Source of the DNA: Chthonobacter albigriseus
GTDB lineage: Bacteria; Pseudomonadota; Alphaproteobacteria; Rhizobiales; Pleomorphomonadaceae
Assembly: GCF_013839445.1 (NCBI RefSeq)
Contig: NZ_JACDIT010000007.1
Span: 1-64,000 of the forward strand
Length of the DNA stretch: 64,000 nt
Direction of reading: 5' to 3'
Below, piece by piece: positions 1-9,025 of the stretch (positions are counted from its first letter, which is position 1; each line of letters starts with the position of its first letter). A program made the position numbers and the translations under genes. Below the pieces are notes generated by a model. The model was not told the origin of the DNA, searched no databases, and was given only the letters and a program-made list of their open reading frames with translations.

Positions 1-101
1 ACGCCCCGCGCATCGGGGCAGCCTTGCATCCCATGCTCCGGCGGCACTCCGCGCGGAAACGAAGAGGTGCGCCTTTCCAGTCGGCCCACCCGCGGTGGGC
101 C

Positions 102-1184
102 TCATCCGGCAACCGAGGGTGTCGCGGGGATGGCGCCGTAAAGGACGAGATCCGTCGTCCGACGCCGGATCCGGACCCGGTGTTCCAGGTCGGCCAGGAG
201 GTCGTCCGGAACGCTTCCCGACCAGTCCACCGCAACGCCGCGGGGCACGAGGGTCTCGCCGGTTCCGACAAGCCTGGCGTTGGTGTCCCGGGCCCGGGCG
301 GTGGGGCCGTCCGGCGGCTGCTGACCGGGTTCGTAGCCCCAGATCGAACGGAAGCCGCCCATTTCGGTCAGGTTCTCCGCCAGCCAGACGTAGCGGCTGT
401 CGTTCAGGAAGACCGCCCAGCAGCTGAAACTGGAGATCGAGCAGATCATCAGGTCGGTTCGGGCGAGGACGAGCAGATCGGAGACGTCCCGATGGGTTTC
501 CTCCAGCGTGGTGACGCAGTCGAACTCGCGCGTGAAGGGCTCGATGTCGGCGGCGGTGCCGTCGGTTCCGACCACGAACTGGACCCGGGAACCGAAGTGT
601 CCGGCGATCCGCCGCGCCACCGCGATGTACCAGTCCATCGGGATCGCCGTGTTGAACCGCGCCCGAAAGTCCGCGGGGTCGAAGGCCGAGCCGAAGTCGC
701 CGCGGCGGATATGCACGCCGACGTGGAGGGCGTCGGGACGCAGCCGGCGAGACAGCGCATAGAGGTTGTCGAGCGTGTGCCGCGTCGACAGCAGCTTCTG
801 CAGCAGCGTGAGCCGGGCGTCGCGCAGGATGTCGAAGCCGCCCCACAGCCCGTCGAAGCCGAGGACGTAGGCGAGGCGGTCGCCGAGGCCCTCCCGCGCG
901 GCGAAGGCGAGGACGCTGTCGTGAAGGGAGCGGCCGGGAAGCAGGTCGCTTTCCCGGAACTCCAGATAGGGCAGGCCGGCCCTGAGGAGCCGGTGGGCGA
1001 CGAAGTCCAGCCGGTTGCTGCGGAAGTATCGCCAGTAGGCCCGCTTGTTGGCGCCCCAGGCCGGCGGAAGCGCGGGGATCCGCAGCGCCTGCCCCGCGAT
1101 GATCGCCTTGGCCCAGGGGATCATCTCGTTGCCCAGGCCGGATCCACGGCCATTCACCACCGGTAAAGCGAAGCGCAACGCCAT
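102..1184 (-). CDS. Fucosyltransferase-like glycosyltransferase
   Basis: Protein of 360 residues. The N-terminus (MALRF.LPVVNGRGSGLGNEM) fits the substrate-entry region of bacterial fucosyltransferase-like proteins. The stretch VGVHIRRGDF near residue 155 is the HxRRGD nucleotide-sugar motif of alpha-1,2 and alpha-1,6 fucosyltransferases, and a following segment (VQFVVGTDG, then a conserved SISSFSCWA) fits the second GT-B half. No signal peptide or membrane span is visible, so it should act on the cytoplasmic face. Together with the flippase and the second transferase upstream on the same strand, it probably decorates a surface polysaccharide. Donor and acceptor cannot be read from sequence; GDP-fucose is the family default only. 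Confidence 0.7.
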   Translation of the reverse strand: MALRFALPVVNGRGSGLGNEMIPWAKAIIAGQALRIPALPPAWGANKRAYWRYFRSNRLDFVAHRLLRAGLPYLEFRESDLLPGRSLHDSVLAFAAREGLGDRLAYVLGFDGLWGGFDILRDARLTLLQKLLSTRHTLDNLYALSRRLRPDALHVGVHIRRGDFGSAFDPADFRARFNTAIPMDWYIAVARRIAGHFGSRVQFVVGTDGTAADIEPFTREFDCVTTLEETHRDVSDLLVLARTDLMICSISSFSCWAVFLNDSRYVWLAENLTEMGGFRSIWGYEPGQQPPDGPTARARDTNARLVGTGETLVPRGVAVDWSGSVPDDLLADLEHRVRIRRRTTDLVLYGAIPATPSVAG

Positions 1185-1446
1185 GCTCGATCTCCCGCAT
1201 CGCCAGCTTTCATCGGGTCGGCAGGGCCCCGGTTCTTCTCACCGCCGCCCGGAGCGTCTCGACGAAGGGCTTGAGTTCCGCCAGCCGGGTGAGGATCGGC
1301 AGAAGGCACGCGGCCAGTACCAGCGCGACCGAACACCGGCACGACCGATCCTTTGCCGGTTACGGTCGAGCGTAGACGATCCCGAACCGGTGATGCCGGC
1401 TTTGGATGTCTTCCAAAAGATACCCACGGTGCTTGTTGGCGACATG
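1185..1446. other. Intergenic, possible gene remnant
   Basis: No full gene. On the minus strand, after an in-frame stop near 1360, an open run ends at a TGA at 1210-1212 and reads LAELKPFVETLRAAVRRTGA near its end, which looks like the C-terminus of a real protein. It has no convincing start, so it may be the tail of a broken transferase gene. Weak evidence. Confidence 0.25.
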
Positions 1447-2901
1447 TCATGGGGTAGTCACGCGAGAGACGAAAGCTGCGACTCGTCGTTGCCACTCGAA
1501 GTGTGTCTGACCGACCTCTAAACGGACCTTGAAAGCGTATGTGATGGTAAAAACAAAAGCCAAAACGAAAAAGCGGAAAGGGCTAGACAGGGATATCAGC
1601 AAATAATCGACAATGATGGCTGGTATCATCATCAACACTGTCGATGCCATAGGTGCAAGGATATCTCTGAGGAAATTTATTCCGTCGACCCAGGCGAATT
1701 TAACGGCACTTCCTATTAATATTATACTTCGAATGCCGTATGCTGCAAGAGTTACATAAGCCGCATGATAGACATCCTCGATCGGAAAAATCCAAAATCC
1801 TATACAGAATGTGGCTATACCCATCATCTGTGCAGTCAAATCAAAACCCAGGCGGTTGCGACCCCATAGTACGGCGCCACTGATCGACCCCAACAGCCGG
1901 AGCGCCATGACAATACCTATGATACCCAGTATCGGTGCTGCTTCGATCCAATTCTTTCCCAGCAATGTCTTTATGATTACTTCCGGAAAAAGCGCCACAA
2001 ACAAGTAGATGGGCATGACAAGGCAGATCGAAGCGTTGAGTATTTCTATGTACCTTCGAGCAGCTACTGCTGAATCATCTTGCTCATGAGCGCTGGAAAC
2101 CAATAGAGGAGACTGGATTACAGAGACGATCGCATCTGTTGGCGCTCGTCCCAAATTGAAAGACATTGAATAAAGTCCAAGGGAGCGCGGACCTAAGTAG
2201 TGGGATATAAATGCGTTGTCGATGGATTCGTTGATGAACTGCGCCATGTTCACAACAACCCCCTTTGCGCCGTAAGTCAGCAGATCTCTTCCTCCCCGCC
2301 AAGTTGGAACAAGCGGGCAATGTCCAACGATCCATGTCGCACACAAAGCTAGAAGGGTCTGCAGTATAAATGCTGCGATCAAGGCCCATACGGAGGGGAA
2401 GTAGATCGCAACCGGCAGACTTACGAACAAAAAGCTGATGATATACGCGGAAAGTTGAATAACCTGCGCTTCGAGCGCACGGTATTCACGACGTAGAACG
2501 CTCATCGGTACCGATGACAAAGCAAGCGGCACGATTGTCAGAGCTGCATACACGATAAGTGACCGATCTGCCTCTCGAATTCCTAACACTCGGGCGATCG
2601 ACTCCTGCAAAGCTACTATGGACAGAGCCACACAAGATGAATATACGAATGTCCAGAACAATCCAACTCGCAGCAGTTGATGACTGAACTGCGGAGATCT
2701 AACAAGAGCGGAACCAATGCCACCGTCGGACAGTATAGTTCCGAAGCCGACAATTAAGAGGTAAATAGCAAACTGACCGAGGATTTCCGGTCCGAGCAAT
2801 CGCATGAGGCAAACTTGCACAAATAGCGCTGCGATCGCCCGCGATAATGAGCCGAGCGTGTTCCATCTTATCGCGCGCCCGAATCCGTTTCCGCTGACCA
2901 T
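1447..2901 (-). CDS. Wzx-type polysaccharide flippase
   Basis: Protein of 484 residues made of about twelve to fourteen hydrophobic helices. It starts with a short cytoplasmic N-terminus (MVSGNGFGRAIRWNTLGSLS), typical of the polysaccharide transporter (PST/MATE-like, WzxC) family. Such proteins flip undecaprenyl-linked oligosaccharide repeat units across the inner membrane for O-antigen, capsule or exopolysaccharide assembly. Base composition is clearly AT-richer than the neighbourhood, and codon use includes many A/T-ending codons, suggesting horizontal acquisition together with the next gene upstream. Which polymer is handled cannot be inferred; no polymerase or ligase lies in the window. 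Confidence 0.85.
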   Translation of the reverse strand: MVSGNGFGRAIRWNTLGSLSRAIAALFVQVCLMRLLGPEILGQFAIYLLIVGFGTILSDGGIGSALVRSPQFSHQLLRVGLFWTFVYSSCVALSIVALQESIARVLGIREADRSLIVYAALTIVPLALSSVPMSVLRREYRALEAQVIQLSAYIISFLFVSLPVAIYFPSVWALIAAFILQTLLALCATWIVGHCPLVPTWRGGRDLLTYGAKGVVVNMAQFINESIDNAFISHYLGPRSLGLYSMSFNLGRAPTDAIVSVIQSPLLVSSAHEQDDSAVAARRYIEILNASICLVMPIYLFVALFPEVIIKTLLGKNWIEAAPILGIIGIVMALRLLGSISGAVLWGRNRLGFDLTAQMMGIATFCIGFWIFPIEDVYHAAYVTLAAYGIRSIILIGSAVKFAWVDGINFLRDILAPMASTVLMMIPAIIVDYLLISLSSPFRFFVLAFVFTITYAFKVRLEVGQTHFEWQRRVAAFVSRVTTP

Positions 2902-2935
2902 TCAAGATGACTCGATTTTACGAAGCTGAGCAATC

Positions 2936-3754
2936 TCAAGCGCGACGAAAAAGCATCCTAAGAAGATTCTTCCCCCCGAATTCGGGCCGTCCTCCAGCTT
3001 GCATTCGCGGGTTTATCAGTATCTTGCCCCCGTTCGACGTTATACCTGCGTGAAACGCTACGTGTTCACAGACTTCCCGGCCGTCGGCAGTCAGCCCTTC
3101 GTACCTTGAACTGACGTAAACCTCCTGACGATAGAGCGCCAATCCGGCGAAAGCCGATTTCACCTCAATCGCGGGGTGCTCTGGGGGGATCGTAATCATT
3201 TTTCCCTCGACCAGCAGTTTCCGGGCGACTGCTCTGTCCAACTTCTGCCCAAGCCGGTCGAGCGCAGCAAAACAGTCGTCTTCGACCCAGTCATCGCATC
3301 GCAGTGCAAAAACATCATAGTAACGCCCAAATCGATTCGCCGTGCAGACATCCCACTTCTGATCTATCGCAAAGCACGACATCAATCCTTCTTCGTTGAT
3401 GCCGTCGTTTATATTGTCAAGGTCAGCGACCAAAACGAAGTCGTGTCGTTCTGGAGATGTGAATACGAATTCAATGCAGGCGTTTCGGCAGAATGCCAGC
3501 CGCTGGGTGCGCAGTGGCATCTCCGACGCGAGCTGACCGAAAGACCTGAAATTGAAATCCGATCGTTTCGCAGATAGCGCCTCCAACATCCGGACCGTAC
3601 CGTCGCTGGAGTCGCTCTCGACAACGAAGTAGGTTCGCCGTCCGAACCCGGCAGTGGCGGCATCCAAGCGTTTGATGTCGCGGATCAGTGACCTTGTACC
3701 ATTCCGAATCGTCCCGACGATCACTACCGATGGTTTCTGAGCTTCGGAATGCAA
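2936..3754 (-). CDS. Glycosyltransferase-like protein
   Basis: Protein of 272 residues. It begins with a Rossmann-type strand (VVIVGTIRNGTRSLIRDI) followed by YFVVESDSSDGT, the GT-A nucleotide-binding pattern, and later has an acidic DxD-type motif in LVADLDNIN. This arrangement resembles GT2/GT69-like glycosyltransferases, but the protein is not a textbook family member. It lies 34 nt upstream of the flippase on the same strand and shares its low GC content, so the two likely form one acquired polysaccharide unit. No membrane segment is visible. Sugar specificity is unknown. Confidence 0.6.
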   Translation of the reverse strand: MHSEAQKPSVVIVGTIRNGTRSLIRDIKRLDAATAGFGRRTYFVVESDSSDGTVRMLEALSAKRSDFNFRSFGQLASEMPLRTQRLAFCRNACIEFVFTSPERHDFVLVADLDNINDGINEEGLMSCFAIDQKWDVCTANRFGRYYDVFALRCDDWVEDDCFAALDRLGQKLDRAVARKLLVEGKMITIPPEHPAIEVKSAFAGLALYRQEVYVSSRYEGLTADGREVCEHVAFHAGITSNGGKILINPRMQAGGRPEFGGKNLLRMLFRRA

Positions 3755-4093
3755 TGTTCACGCTTCCTGTTTTCGTATTCGACCCACTGAAGGCCGAAGA
3801 GTCGCAGGACCTCAAAGGAAGCTCCATCATGGAACAGAGCTTGTGATTCCGGATATCGCTACCCGTATTGCAGAAAATGACATCTCCTATGTTGAACGGC
3901 AACACGTTTCCGCCGCTTCAGTTGGATCGAAATGGAAAAGGCGAGGCCGAAGAGGGAGGCGGTGGCCGTGCGGACCCGCCCGAAAACTCCCCATTGGACA
4001 TCCGGCCGCCCGCCGACTTATACCAACCCCCGCTTCGAACACCCCCAACCGCTTACCCGCGCTCGTCAGCGGGAGTGAGCGAGGAGACACCTG
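3755..4093. other. Intergenic before thrS
   Basis: About 340 bases that pass from the AT-richer polysaccharide segment into typical GC-rich DNA near 3900. A good Shine-Dalgarno (GAGGAG, 4081-4086) precedes the thrS ATG. I see no tRNA-like or T-box-like leader and no convincing ORF. Confidence 0.6.
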
Positions 4094-6079
4094 ATGATCC
4101 ACGTCACCTTCCCCGACGGCTCCGTGCGCGACTTCGAGCCGGGCATCACCGGCCAGGCGATCGCGGAGGGCATTTCCAAGTCGCTCGCCAAGAAGGCGGT
4201 CGCGATGGCCCTCGACGGCACGCTCGCCGACCTCTCCGACCCCATCACCCGCGACGTGAAGCTGGAGATCGTGACGCGCGACGACCCGCGCGCGCTGGAG
4301 CTCATCCGCCACGACGCCGCGCACGTGATGGCCGAGGCGGTGCAGGAGCTGTTCCCGGGCACGCAGGTGACCATCGGGCCGGTGATCGAGAACGGCTTCT
4401 ACTACGACTTCTTTCGGCCCGAGGGCCCGTTCACGCCGGATGACCTGCCGAAGATCGAGGCGAAGATGCGCGAGATCATCGCGCGCGACGCCCGCTTCAC
4501 CAAGGAGGAGTGGACGCGCGACCAGGCCAAGGACTGGTTCGCCACCAAGGGCGAGGCCTTCAAGATCGAGCTCGTCGACGCCATCCCGGCCGACCAGAGC
4601 CTGAAGATCTACCGGCAGGGCCAGTGGCTGGATCTCTGCCGCGGCCCGCACATGACCTCCACGGGCAAGATCGGCAACGCCTTCAAGCTGATGAAGGTGG
4701 CCGGCGCCTATTGGCGGGGCGACAGCGACCGCGAGATGCTGACGCGCATCTACGCCACCGCCTGGCACACGGAGGAGGATCTCAAGGCCTACCTCCATAT
4801 GCTGGAGGAAGCCGAGAAGCGCGACCACCGCCGGCTCGGCCGGGAGATGGACCTCTTCCACTTCCAGGAGGAGGGGCCGGGCGTCGTGTTCTGGCACGGC
4901 AAGGGCTGGACGATGTTCCAGGAGCTGGTCGCCTACATGCGCCGGCGGCTGAAAGGCGGCTACCAGGAGGTCAACGCTCCGCAGGTGCTCGACAAAAGCC
5001 TGTGGGAGACCTCCGGCCACTGGGGCTGGTACAAGGAGAACATGTTCAAGGTTCAGTCCGCCGGCGACGACACCGAGGACGAGCGCGTGTTCGCGCTGAA
5101 GCCGATGAACTGCCCGGGCCATATCCAGATCTTCAAGCACGGGCTGAAGAGCTACCGCGAGCTGCCGATCCGCATGGCCGAGTTCGGTGCGGTGCATCGC
5201 TACGAACCGTCGGGCGCCATGCACGGGCTGATGCGCGTGCGCGGCTTCACGCAGGACGACGCGCACATCTTCTGCACCGAGGACCAGATGGCCGCCGAGT
5301 GCCACAAGATCAACGACCTGATCCTGTCGGTCTACGAGGACTTCGGCTTCTCCGAAGTGGTGGTCAAGCTCTCCACCCGGCCGGAAAAGCGGGTCGGCTC
5401 GGACGATCTCTGGGATCACGCCGAAGAGGTGATGACGCAGGTGCTGAACGAGATCGCGGAAGCTTCCGGCGGGCGCATCAAGACTGGCATCAACCCGGGC
5501 GAGGGCGCCTTCTACGGCCCGAAGTTCGAGTACACGCTGCGCGACGCGATCGGCCGCGAGTGGCAGTGCGGCACCACGCAGGTGGACTTCAACCTGCCGG
5601 AGCGGTTCGGCGCCTTCTACGTGGACAAGGACGGCGAGAAGAAGACGCCCGTGATGATCCACCGGGCCATCTGCGGCTCGATGGAGCGTTTCCTCGGCAT
5701 CCTGATCGAGAACTTCGCCGGCCATTTCCCGCTGTGGATCGCGCCGACGCAGGTGGTCGTCACCACGATCACCTCCGACGCGGACGACTATGCGAGCGAG
5801 GTCCACGCCAAGCTGATCGCCGCGGGCGTCAGGGCCGACCTCGATCTGCGCAACGAGAAGATCAACTACAAGGTCCGCGAGCACAGCCACGCCAAGGTCC
5901 CGCTGATCTTCGTCTGCGGCAAGCGCGAGGCGGAGGAGCAGGCTGTCAACGTCCGCCGGCTCGGCAGCCAGCACCCGCAGGGCATGGCCCTCGCCGACGC
6001 CCTCGCCATGGTCGCCGAGGAGATCGTCCCGCCGGACGTGAAACGGAAGCGAGCGGAGCTGGCGGTCGCGGCGGAGTAG
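4094..6079 (+). CDS. thrS: Threonyl-tRNA synthetase
   Basis: Protein of 661 residues, normal for the family. Domains in order: TGS (about 1-60), the editing/SAD domain with HDAAH and later [15 protein letters not shown], the class II catalytic core with motif 2 ([15 protein letters not shown] then [11 protein letters not shown]) and motif 3 ([13 protein letters not shown]), and the anticodon-binding domain from about residue 550. It charges tRNA-Thr in the cytoplasm and clears mis-acylated Ser-tRNA. The ATG at 4094 has a GAGGAG ribosome site. The last ~350 bases are duplicated 1.9 kb downstream at 7637-7990, making the 3' end the apparent anchor of the accessory array that follows. Confidence 0.98.
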   Translation: MIHVTFPDGSVRDFEPGITGQAIAEGISKSLAKKAVAMALDGTLADLSDPITRDVKLEIVTRDDPRALELIRHDAAHVMAEAVQELFPGTQVTIGPVIENGFYYDFFRPEGPFTPDDLPKIEAKMREIIARDARFTKEEWTRDQAKDWFATKGEAFKIELVDAIPADQSLKIYRQGQWLDLCRGPHMTSTGKIGNAFKLMKVAGAYWRGDSDREMLTRIYATAWHTEEDLKAYLHMLEEAEKRDHRRLGREMDLFHFQEEGPGVVFWHGKGWTMFQELVAYMRRRLKGGYQEVNAPQVLDKSLWETSGHWGWYKENMFKVQSAGDDTEDERVFALKPMNCPGHIQIFKHGLKSYRELPIRMAEFGAVHRYEPSGAMHGLMRVRGFTQDDAHIFCTEDQMAAECHKINDLILSVYEDFGFSEVVVKLSTRPEKRVGSDDLWDHAEEVMTQVLNEIAEASGGRIKTGINPGEGAFYGPKFEYTLRDAIGREWQCGTTQVDFNLPERFGAFYVDKDGEKKTPVMIHRAICGSMERFLGILIENFAGHFPLWIAPTQVVVTTITSDADDYASEVHAKLIAAGVRADLDLRNEKINYKVREHSHAKVPLIFVCGKREAEEQAVNVRRLGSQHPQGMALADALAMVAEEIVPPDVKRKRAELAVAAE

Positions 6080-6130
6080 GGGGCGGACTCAGGATGGGCG
6101 CATCAGTGGCGCCCATCCGCGACTGCGCAC

Positions 6131-6310
6131 TCATCGAGGAGTGCACTTCATCCCGTTCCGTTTGGCGTTGTCTATACAATCTGATTTGTTGCTGTAAGCC
6201 TGGGTAGATGAACCTACTATGCGGCCGTTGGAAGCTGTGCGACGCCACCGCCAACCGTCCGAATTGTAAATTTCCCACTTGTCCCCGTTTGTATCCGTGC
6301 AAGATTCCAT
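6131..6310 (-). CDS. Small YegP-like (DUF1508) protein
   Basis: Protein of 59 residues, convergent with thrS. The core reads KWEIYNSDGWRWRRTASNGR and continues with GSSTQAYSNKSDCIDNAKRNG, the pattern of the YegP/DUF1508 beta-hairpin domain (W-R-W, ASNG, Y-x-s-k-x-x-c). Start at 6310 is preferred over a longer reading to 6382 because a GGAGG site sits seven bases before it. YegP proteins are small, often stress-linked, and of unknown biochemical role. It lies between thrS and the candidate toxin genes and may be part of the inserted segment. Confidence 0.65.
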   Translation of the reverse strand: MESCTDTNGDKWEIYNSDGWRWRRTASNGRIVGSSTQAYSNKSDCIDNAKRNGMKCTPR

Positions 6311-6512
6311 TTCTTTACCTCCGCTTCTTTGGCGAGCGGAACTTCGGCTGAAGGGTCCGGGGCCACAACTAACTGAGTACAATCTGTGGTTTATTCCTGC
6401 TCGGTTTCATAGAACTTATCCCCGCACTTACAGTATAGGAAAATAATCCTTCTCCGATGATTTCACGGGGCAGGTCGGTGCACACGTCCGTTCAGGACAT
6501 CCAGAGCACGCA

Positions 6513-7226
6513 GTGGGCGCTTCTTCGTCTCAGGTGCGAGGTCGCTTGGTTTGCCTGGACCGGGCATTACGGCAGTTCGCGGCAAAGGCGGGGTTCGATC
6601 CGAACCAGCCTCGGGTGCCGCGCGGTCAGGCCGGCGGCGGCCGGTGGACGGATGCCGACGGACCTGCGGGCGGCGCTTCCTCCACGGGCGATGGGACGAG
6701 GCCCATCGTCCTCGCCCAGTCCAGACCGCGCGGCGGCATGGCCGGGCGGTCCGGCCAAATGGTCTTCACTGGCACGCCGCAGCAGGTGCCCGGAGAGATC
6801 CCTTTGCGACCGATGGGTTTCCCGAGCGAAGCGGCCTACGCCCGTTTCGTCCGGAGCGCCTACGACGAGTTGTCCGCGCTGGGCTATCCCAATGCGCTCA
6901 TCGGGATTCGGGGCAGCGCGGCGACGGGCTTCAGCTATCGGACCGGCCGGGCGTTCAACGACTCTTCGACGAAGCCGAGCGACATCGACCTCGCCATCAT
7001 CAGCCGAGACCTCTACGAAAGGATCGCAGTGATCGCACCGAGGCGGGTCAACAGCAAACAAGGTCGCACGGATCCACTGAAGTCCAGCGATGAATTGACA
7101 GTAGACCTCGGTATAGCGGACATCATTTTGCGAGCAAGATCGGGAACCGGTCAGCCTTCCTCGATCGTCGTCTATCGAGATCTGCAGACCTTTATTGACC
7201 GTCGATTTTTCGTAGCTGTGGAGTGA
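6513..7226 (+). CDS. Candidate nucleotidyltransferase-fold toxin
   Basis: Protein of 237 residues starting at GTG. Residues about 27-46 (FDPNQPRVPRGQAGGGRWTD) match a linker that I know from rhizobial phage-associated and polymorphic-toxin proteins, just before the C-terminal effector. Residues 100-237 look like a nucleotidyltransferase fold: GIRGSAATGFSY (G134-S135) followed by SDIDLAIIS (D157, D159), the GS...DxD metal/nucleotide pattern. No signal peptide is visible. The next gene starts 3 nt after the stop and is a small acidic protein, a toxin-immunity layout. A weakly conserved paralogue lies at 8415-9020. Toxin function is inferred from architecture and pairing; an MNT-type antitoxin or tRNA-modifying enzyme is the main alternative. 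Confidence 0.55.
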   Translation: MGASSSQVRGRLVCLDRALRQFAAKAGFDPNQPRVPRGQAGGGRWTDADGPAGGASSTGDGTRPIVLAQSRPRGGMAGRSGQMVFTGTPQQVPGEIPLRPMGFPSEAAYARFVRSAYDELSALGYPNALIGIRGSAATGFSYRTGRAFNDSSTKPSDIDLAIISRDLYERIAVIAPRRVNSKQGRTDPLKSSDELTVDLGIADIILRARSGTGQPSSIVVYRDLQTFIDRRFFVAVE

Positions 7227-7229
7227 GAG

Positions 7230-7631
7230 ATGTACATATATGCAGTGTTCGTATCTGAAAAAATGGAGCTCGAAGACGCGGCAAATCTCTGTTCGGAGGC
7301 CCTGGGGCTGACGGCGCAGGGAGGGGAATCTGACTACGCAGGCGTTCACTACGAGATAGAAACCAGTCTGGACGATGGATGCAGCTTGAGTAGCAATTTC
7401 GCATTCGATTATGAGGGCGATGAGCAGACTTGGTATACGTGCGACGAAGAATTTTCGCCCAACGCCGTGATTGTCCACGTGCGAACCGCGGATCCCGCGT
7501 CGCGTGTACTGGCCTTCTTCCTTGATCGACCGGAGTTGTTCACGCTCCGCAAGCCGATGGCGGTGTACCGAGGTCGGGAACGCATCTTCGAAGGCTATCC
7601 CCCCATTCCCGAAGCCGTCCTGCGGAGCTGA
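7230..7631 (+). CDS. Candidate immunity protein 1
   Basis: Acidic protein of 133 residues starting 3 nt after the candidate toxin, with the ribosome site inside the toxin stop region, implying translational coupling. I do not recognise a named family. It shares a layout with the proteins at 9026-9430 and 9532-9924: an N-terminal strand, then an alpha segment ending in LC, a middle containing a (V/I)W- or VHV-type strand, and a C-terminal signature P-[ED]-[LIV]-F-x-L ... [FW]-E-G-[YL]-P-P-[ILV]-P. The family is found here only next to nucleotidyltransferase-like genes or as an orphan, so immunity to that effector is the simplest reading. Confidence 0.5.
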   Translation: MYIYAVFVSEKMELEDAANLCSEALGLTAQGGESDYAGVHYEIETSLDDGCSLSSNFAFDYEGDEQTWYTCDEEFSPNAVIVHVRTADPASRVLAFFLDRPELFTLRKPMAVYRGRERIFEGYPPIPEAVLRS

Positions 7632-7636
7632 CCGGC

Positions 7637-7990
7637 TTCACGCTGCGCGATGCGATCGGCCGGGAATGGCAGTGCGGCACCACGCATGTGGACTGCAACC
7701 TGCCAGCGAGGTCCACGCCAAGCTGATCGCCGCCGGCGTCAGGGCCGACCTCGACCTTCGCAACGAGAAGATCAACTACAAGGTCCGCGAGCACAGCCAC
7801 GCCAAGGTCCCGCTGATCTTCGTCTGCGGCAAGCGCGAGGCGGAAGAGCAGGCTGTCAACGTCCGCCGGCTCGGTAGCCAGCACCCGCAGGGCATGGCGC
7901 TCGCCGATGCCCTCGCCATGGTCGCCGAGGAGATCGTCCCGCCGGACGTGAAACGGAAGCGAGCAGGGCAGGCGGAGGCAGCGGAGTAGG
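7637..7990 (+). pseudogene. Duplicated thrS 3' end with deletion
   Basis: Second copy of the thrS 3' end. It begins at about 7637 (matching thrS 5532), runs to 7704, then skips thrS positions about 5599-5794 (roughly 196 bases) and continues to the stop near 7990. The reading after the junction is identical in protein to thrS from [10 protein letters not shown] through [11 protein letters not shown] count seven single-base differences over that conserved part, all synonymous, with amino-acid changes only in the last few codons. It has no start and cannot make a working synthetase. Pattern fits a thrS end brought in from a related strain and later trimmed. Confidence 0.9.
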
Positions 7991-8414
7991 CGAGCGCTTG
8001 GATGGCGAACAAGCTCGGGGCAGGCTCGGACCGGCCCCGTTTGTCTTTCCGGTCTATAAAAAAGTAATCCTCGCGCAGTGAGTATAGGATCAATGTCCTA
8101 AGTCCGCTCGGAAACGATTGGCCAGGTGAGCGGAAACCATGAACCGGAGCCGCAACTACACGGTTGGCTCATGGAAACGCCCTTTCGGCTGGAAAGAAAA
8201 AATCCGGTTTCCATTGTTGTTCCGCGTCTGGATTGGGCGGACTTGCGAAATATTGAATTATACCGCTGTGGCGGATGCCGGCTTGACTGTGTTCGTCGTG
8301 CTCATCAGGATATCGGGCGCAAGCTGCAAGGCCGATTGCTGCCATCGTTGAAGTCAAACAATAGAGCCATCTCGATAAAAACATGGATCTCCTGTCCAGC
8401 TGATAGGGCTTGCG
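7991..8414. other. Gap between thrS fragment and second module
   Basis: About 420 bases, somewhat AT-richer than the surroundings (runs of A near 8048 and 8200). Short open frames exist on both strands but none has a good start, ribosome site or recognisable sequence. Likely holds the promoter of the downstream pair and perhaps remnants of a deleted gene. Confidence 0.4.
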
Positions 8415-9020
8415 ATGTCCGACCTGAGCGAAGCGGCGCATTGGAAAAATCTGGAGCAGGAAATCGGCTATCGCGAGTTCGTTGCGGCCTTTCAAACCGG
8501 CTGCCTGGGGCGACGCCAATCGAACGGTGATGACAGGGGTTCCAAGGCCGGGCTTCCCCGACCTGTCCTTTCCCGGGTTCTCGGGGAGTATCGCCCCTTC
8601 CTCAACGAGGTTCCGCTGCTGCCCTTCGGGTTCCGATCTGCGGAGGCGTATGTCGGCTTCGTCACCGAATGCCACCGCCTTCTGCGGGAGAACGGCCAGC
8701 CACACGTCCTCGTCGCCATCCGGGGCGGAGGCGCAACAGGGTTCAGTTACGGTACCGGCCGAGTGTTCGACGATGACTGCGGCTATGAACTCGCCGTTGT
8801 CGGGCGGAGTCTCTTCGATCAAGCCAAGACCCTGGAACGATCCTACAGCACCGATCAGCGGACCTGTCCGATCAGAGAAAGATCGGCGGTCGCCTACGGC
8901 CTTGGGCTGAACGATCTTTTGACGGCTCTACGGGGTATAGCTCGGAGGGACATCAGCCTCATCATCCTTCGAGATTTAGCGGCGCTCGCAGCCCGTGGCC
9001 CTTTCACTGTCCTGGAGTAG
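8415..9020 (+). CDS. Degenerate nucleotidyltransferase-like protein
   Basis: Protein of 201 residues and a clear paralogue of the 6513-7226 product: PLLPFGFRSAEAYVGFV aligns with PLRPMGFPSEAAYARFV, and AIRGGGATGFSYGTGRVF with GIRGSAATGFSYRTGRAF. The catalytic region is altered: the GS pair is GG, and the DxD is G123-Y-E125, with a four-residue shortening before it. The FDPNQPRVP-type linker is absent. The fold may be kept without catalysis. It is followed after 5 nt by an immunity-like gene. It could be an inactivated toxin cassette kept with its immunity gene, or a protein with a binding role. Function is not known. Confidence 0.5.
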   Translation: MSDLSEAAHWKNLEQEIGYREFVAAFQTGCLGRRQSNGDDRGSKAGLPRPVLSRVLGEYRPFLNEVPLLPFGFRSAEAYVGFVTECHRLLRENGQPHVLVAIRGGGATGFSYGTGRVFDDDCGYELAVVGRSLFDQAKTLERSYSTDQRTCPIRERSAVAYGLGLNDLLTALRGIARRDISLIILRDLAALAARGPFTVLE

Positions 9021-9025
9021 ACCAG

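Noticed and set aside
1-101. GCCCCG...CGGGGC hairpin at the window start
   Set aside because: Six-base stem without a T-run on either strand and cut off from its context by the window edge.
24-1166. Long plus-strand open frame over the first gene
   Set aside because: It is the antisense reading of the fucosyltransferase-like gene, with no family-like sequence; GC-rich DNA gives many such frames.
3887-5974. 695-codon open frame antisense to thrS
   Set aside because: Composition is that of a shadow frame rich in His, Asp and Val with no domain; thrS on the other strand is certain.
8126-8530. Small plus-strand frames between the thrS fragment and the second nucleotidyltransferase-like gene
   Set aside because: No good ribosome site, no similarity, and the frame runs into the next gene out of phase.
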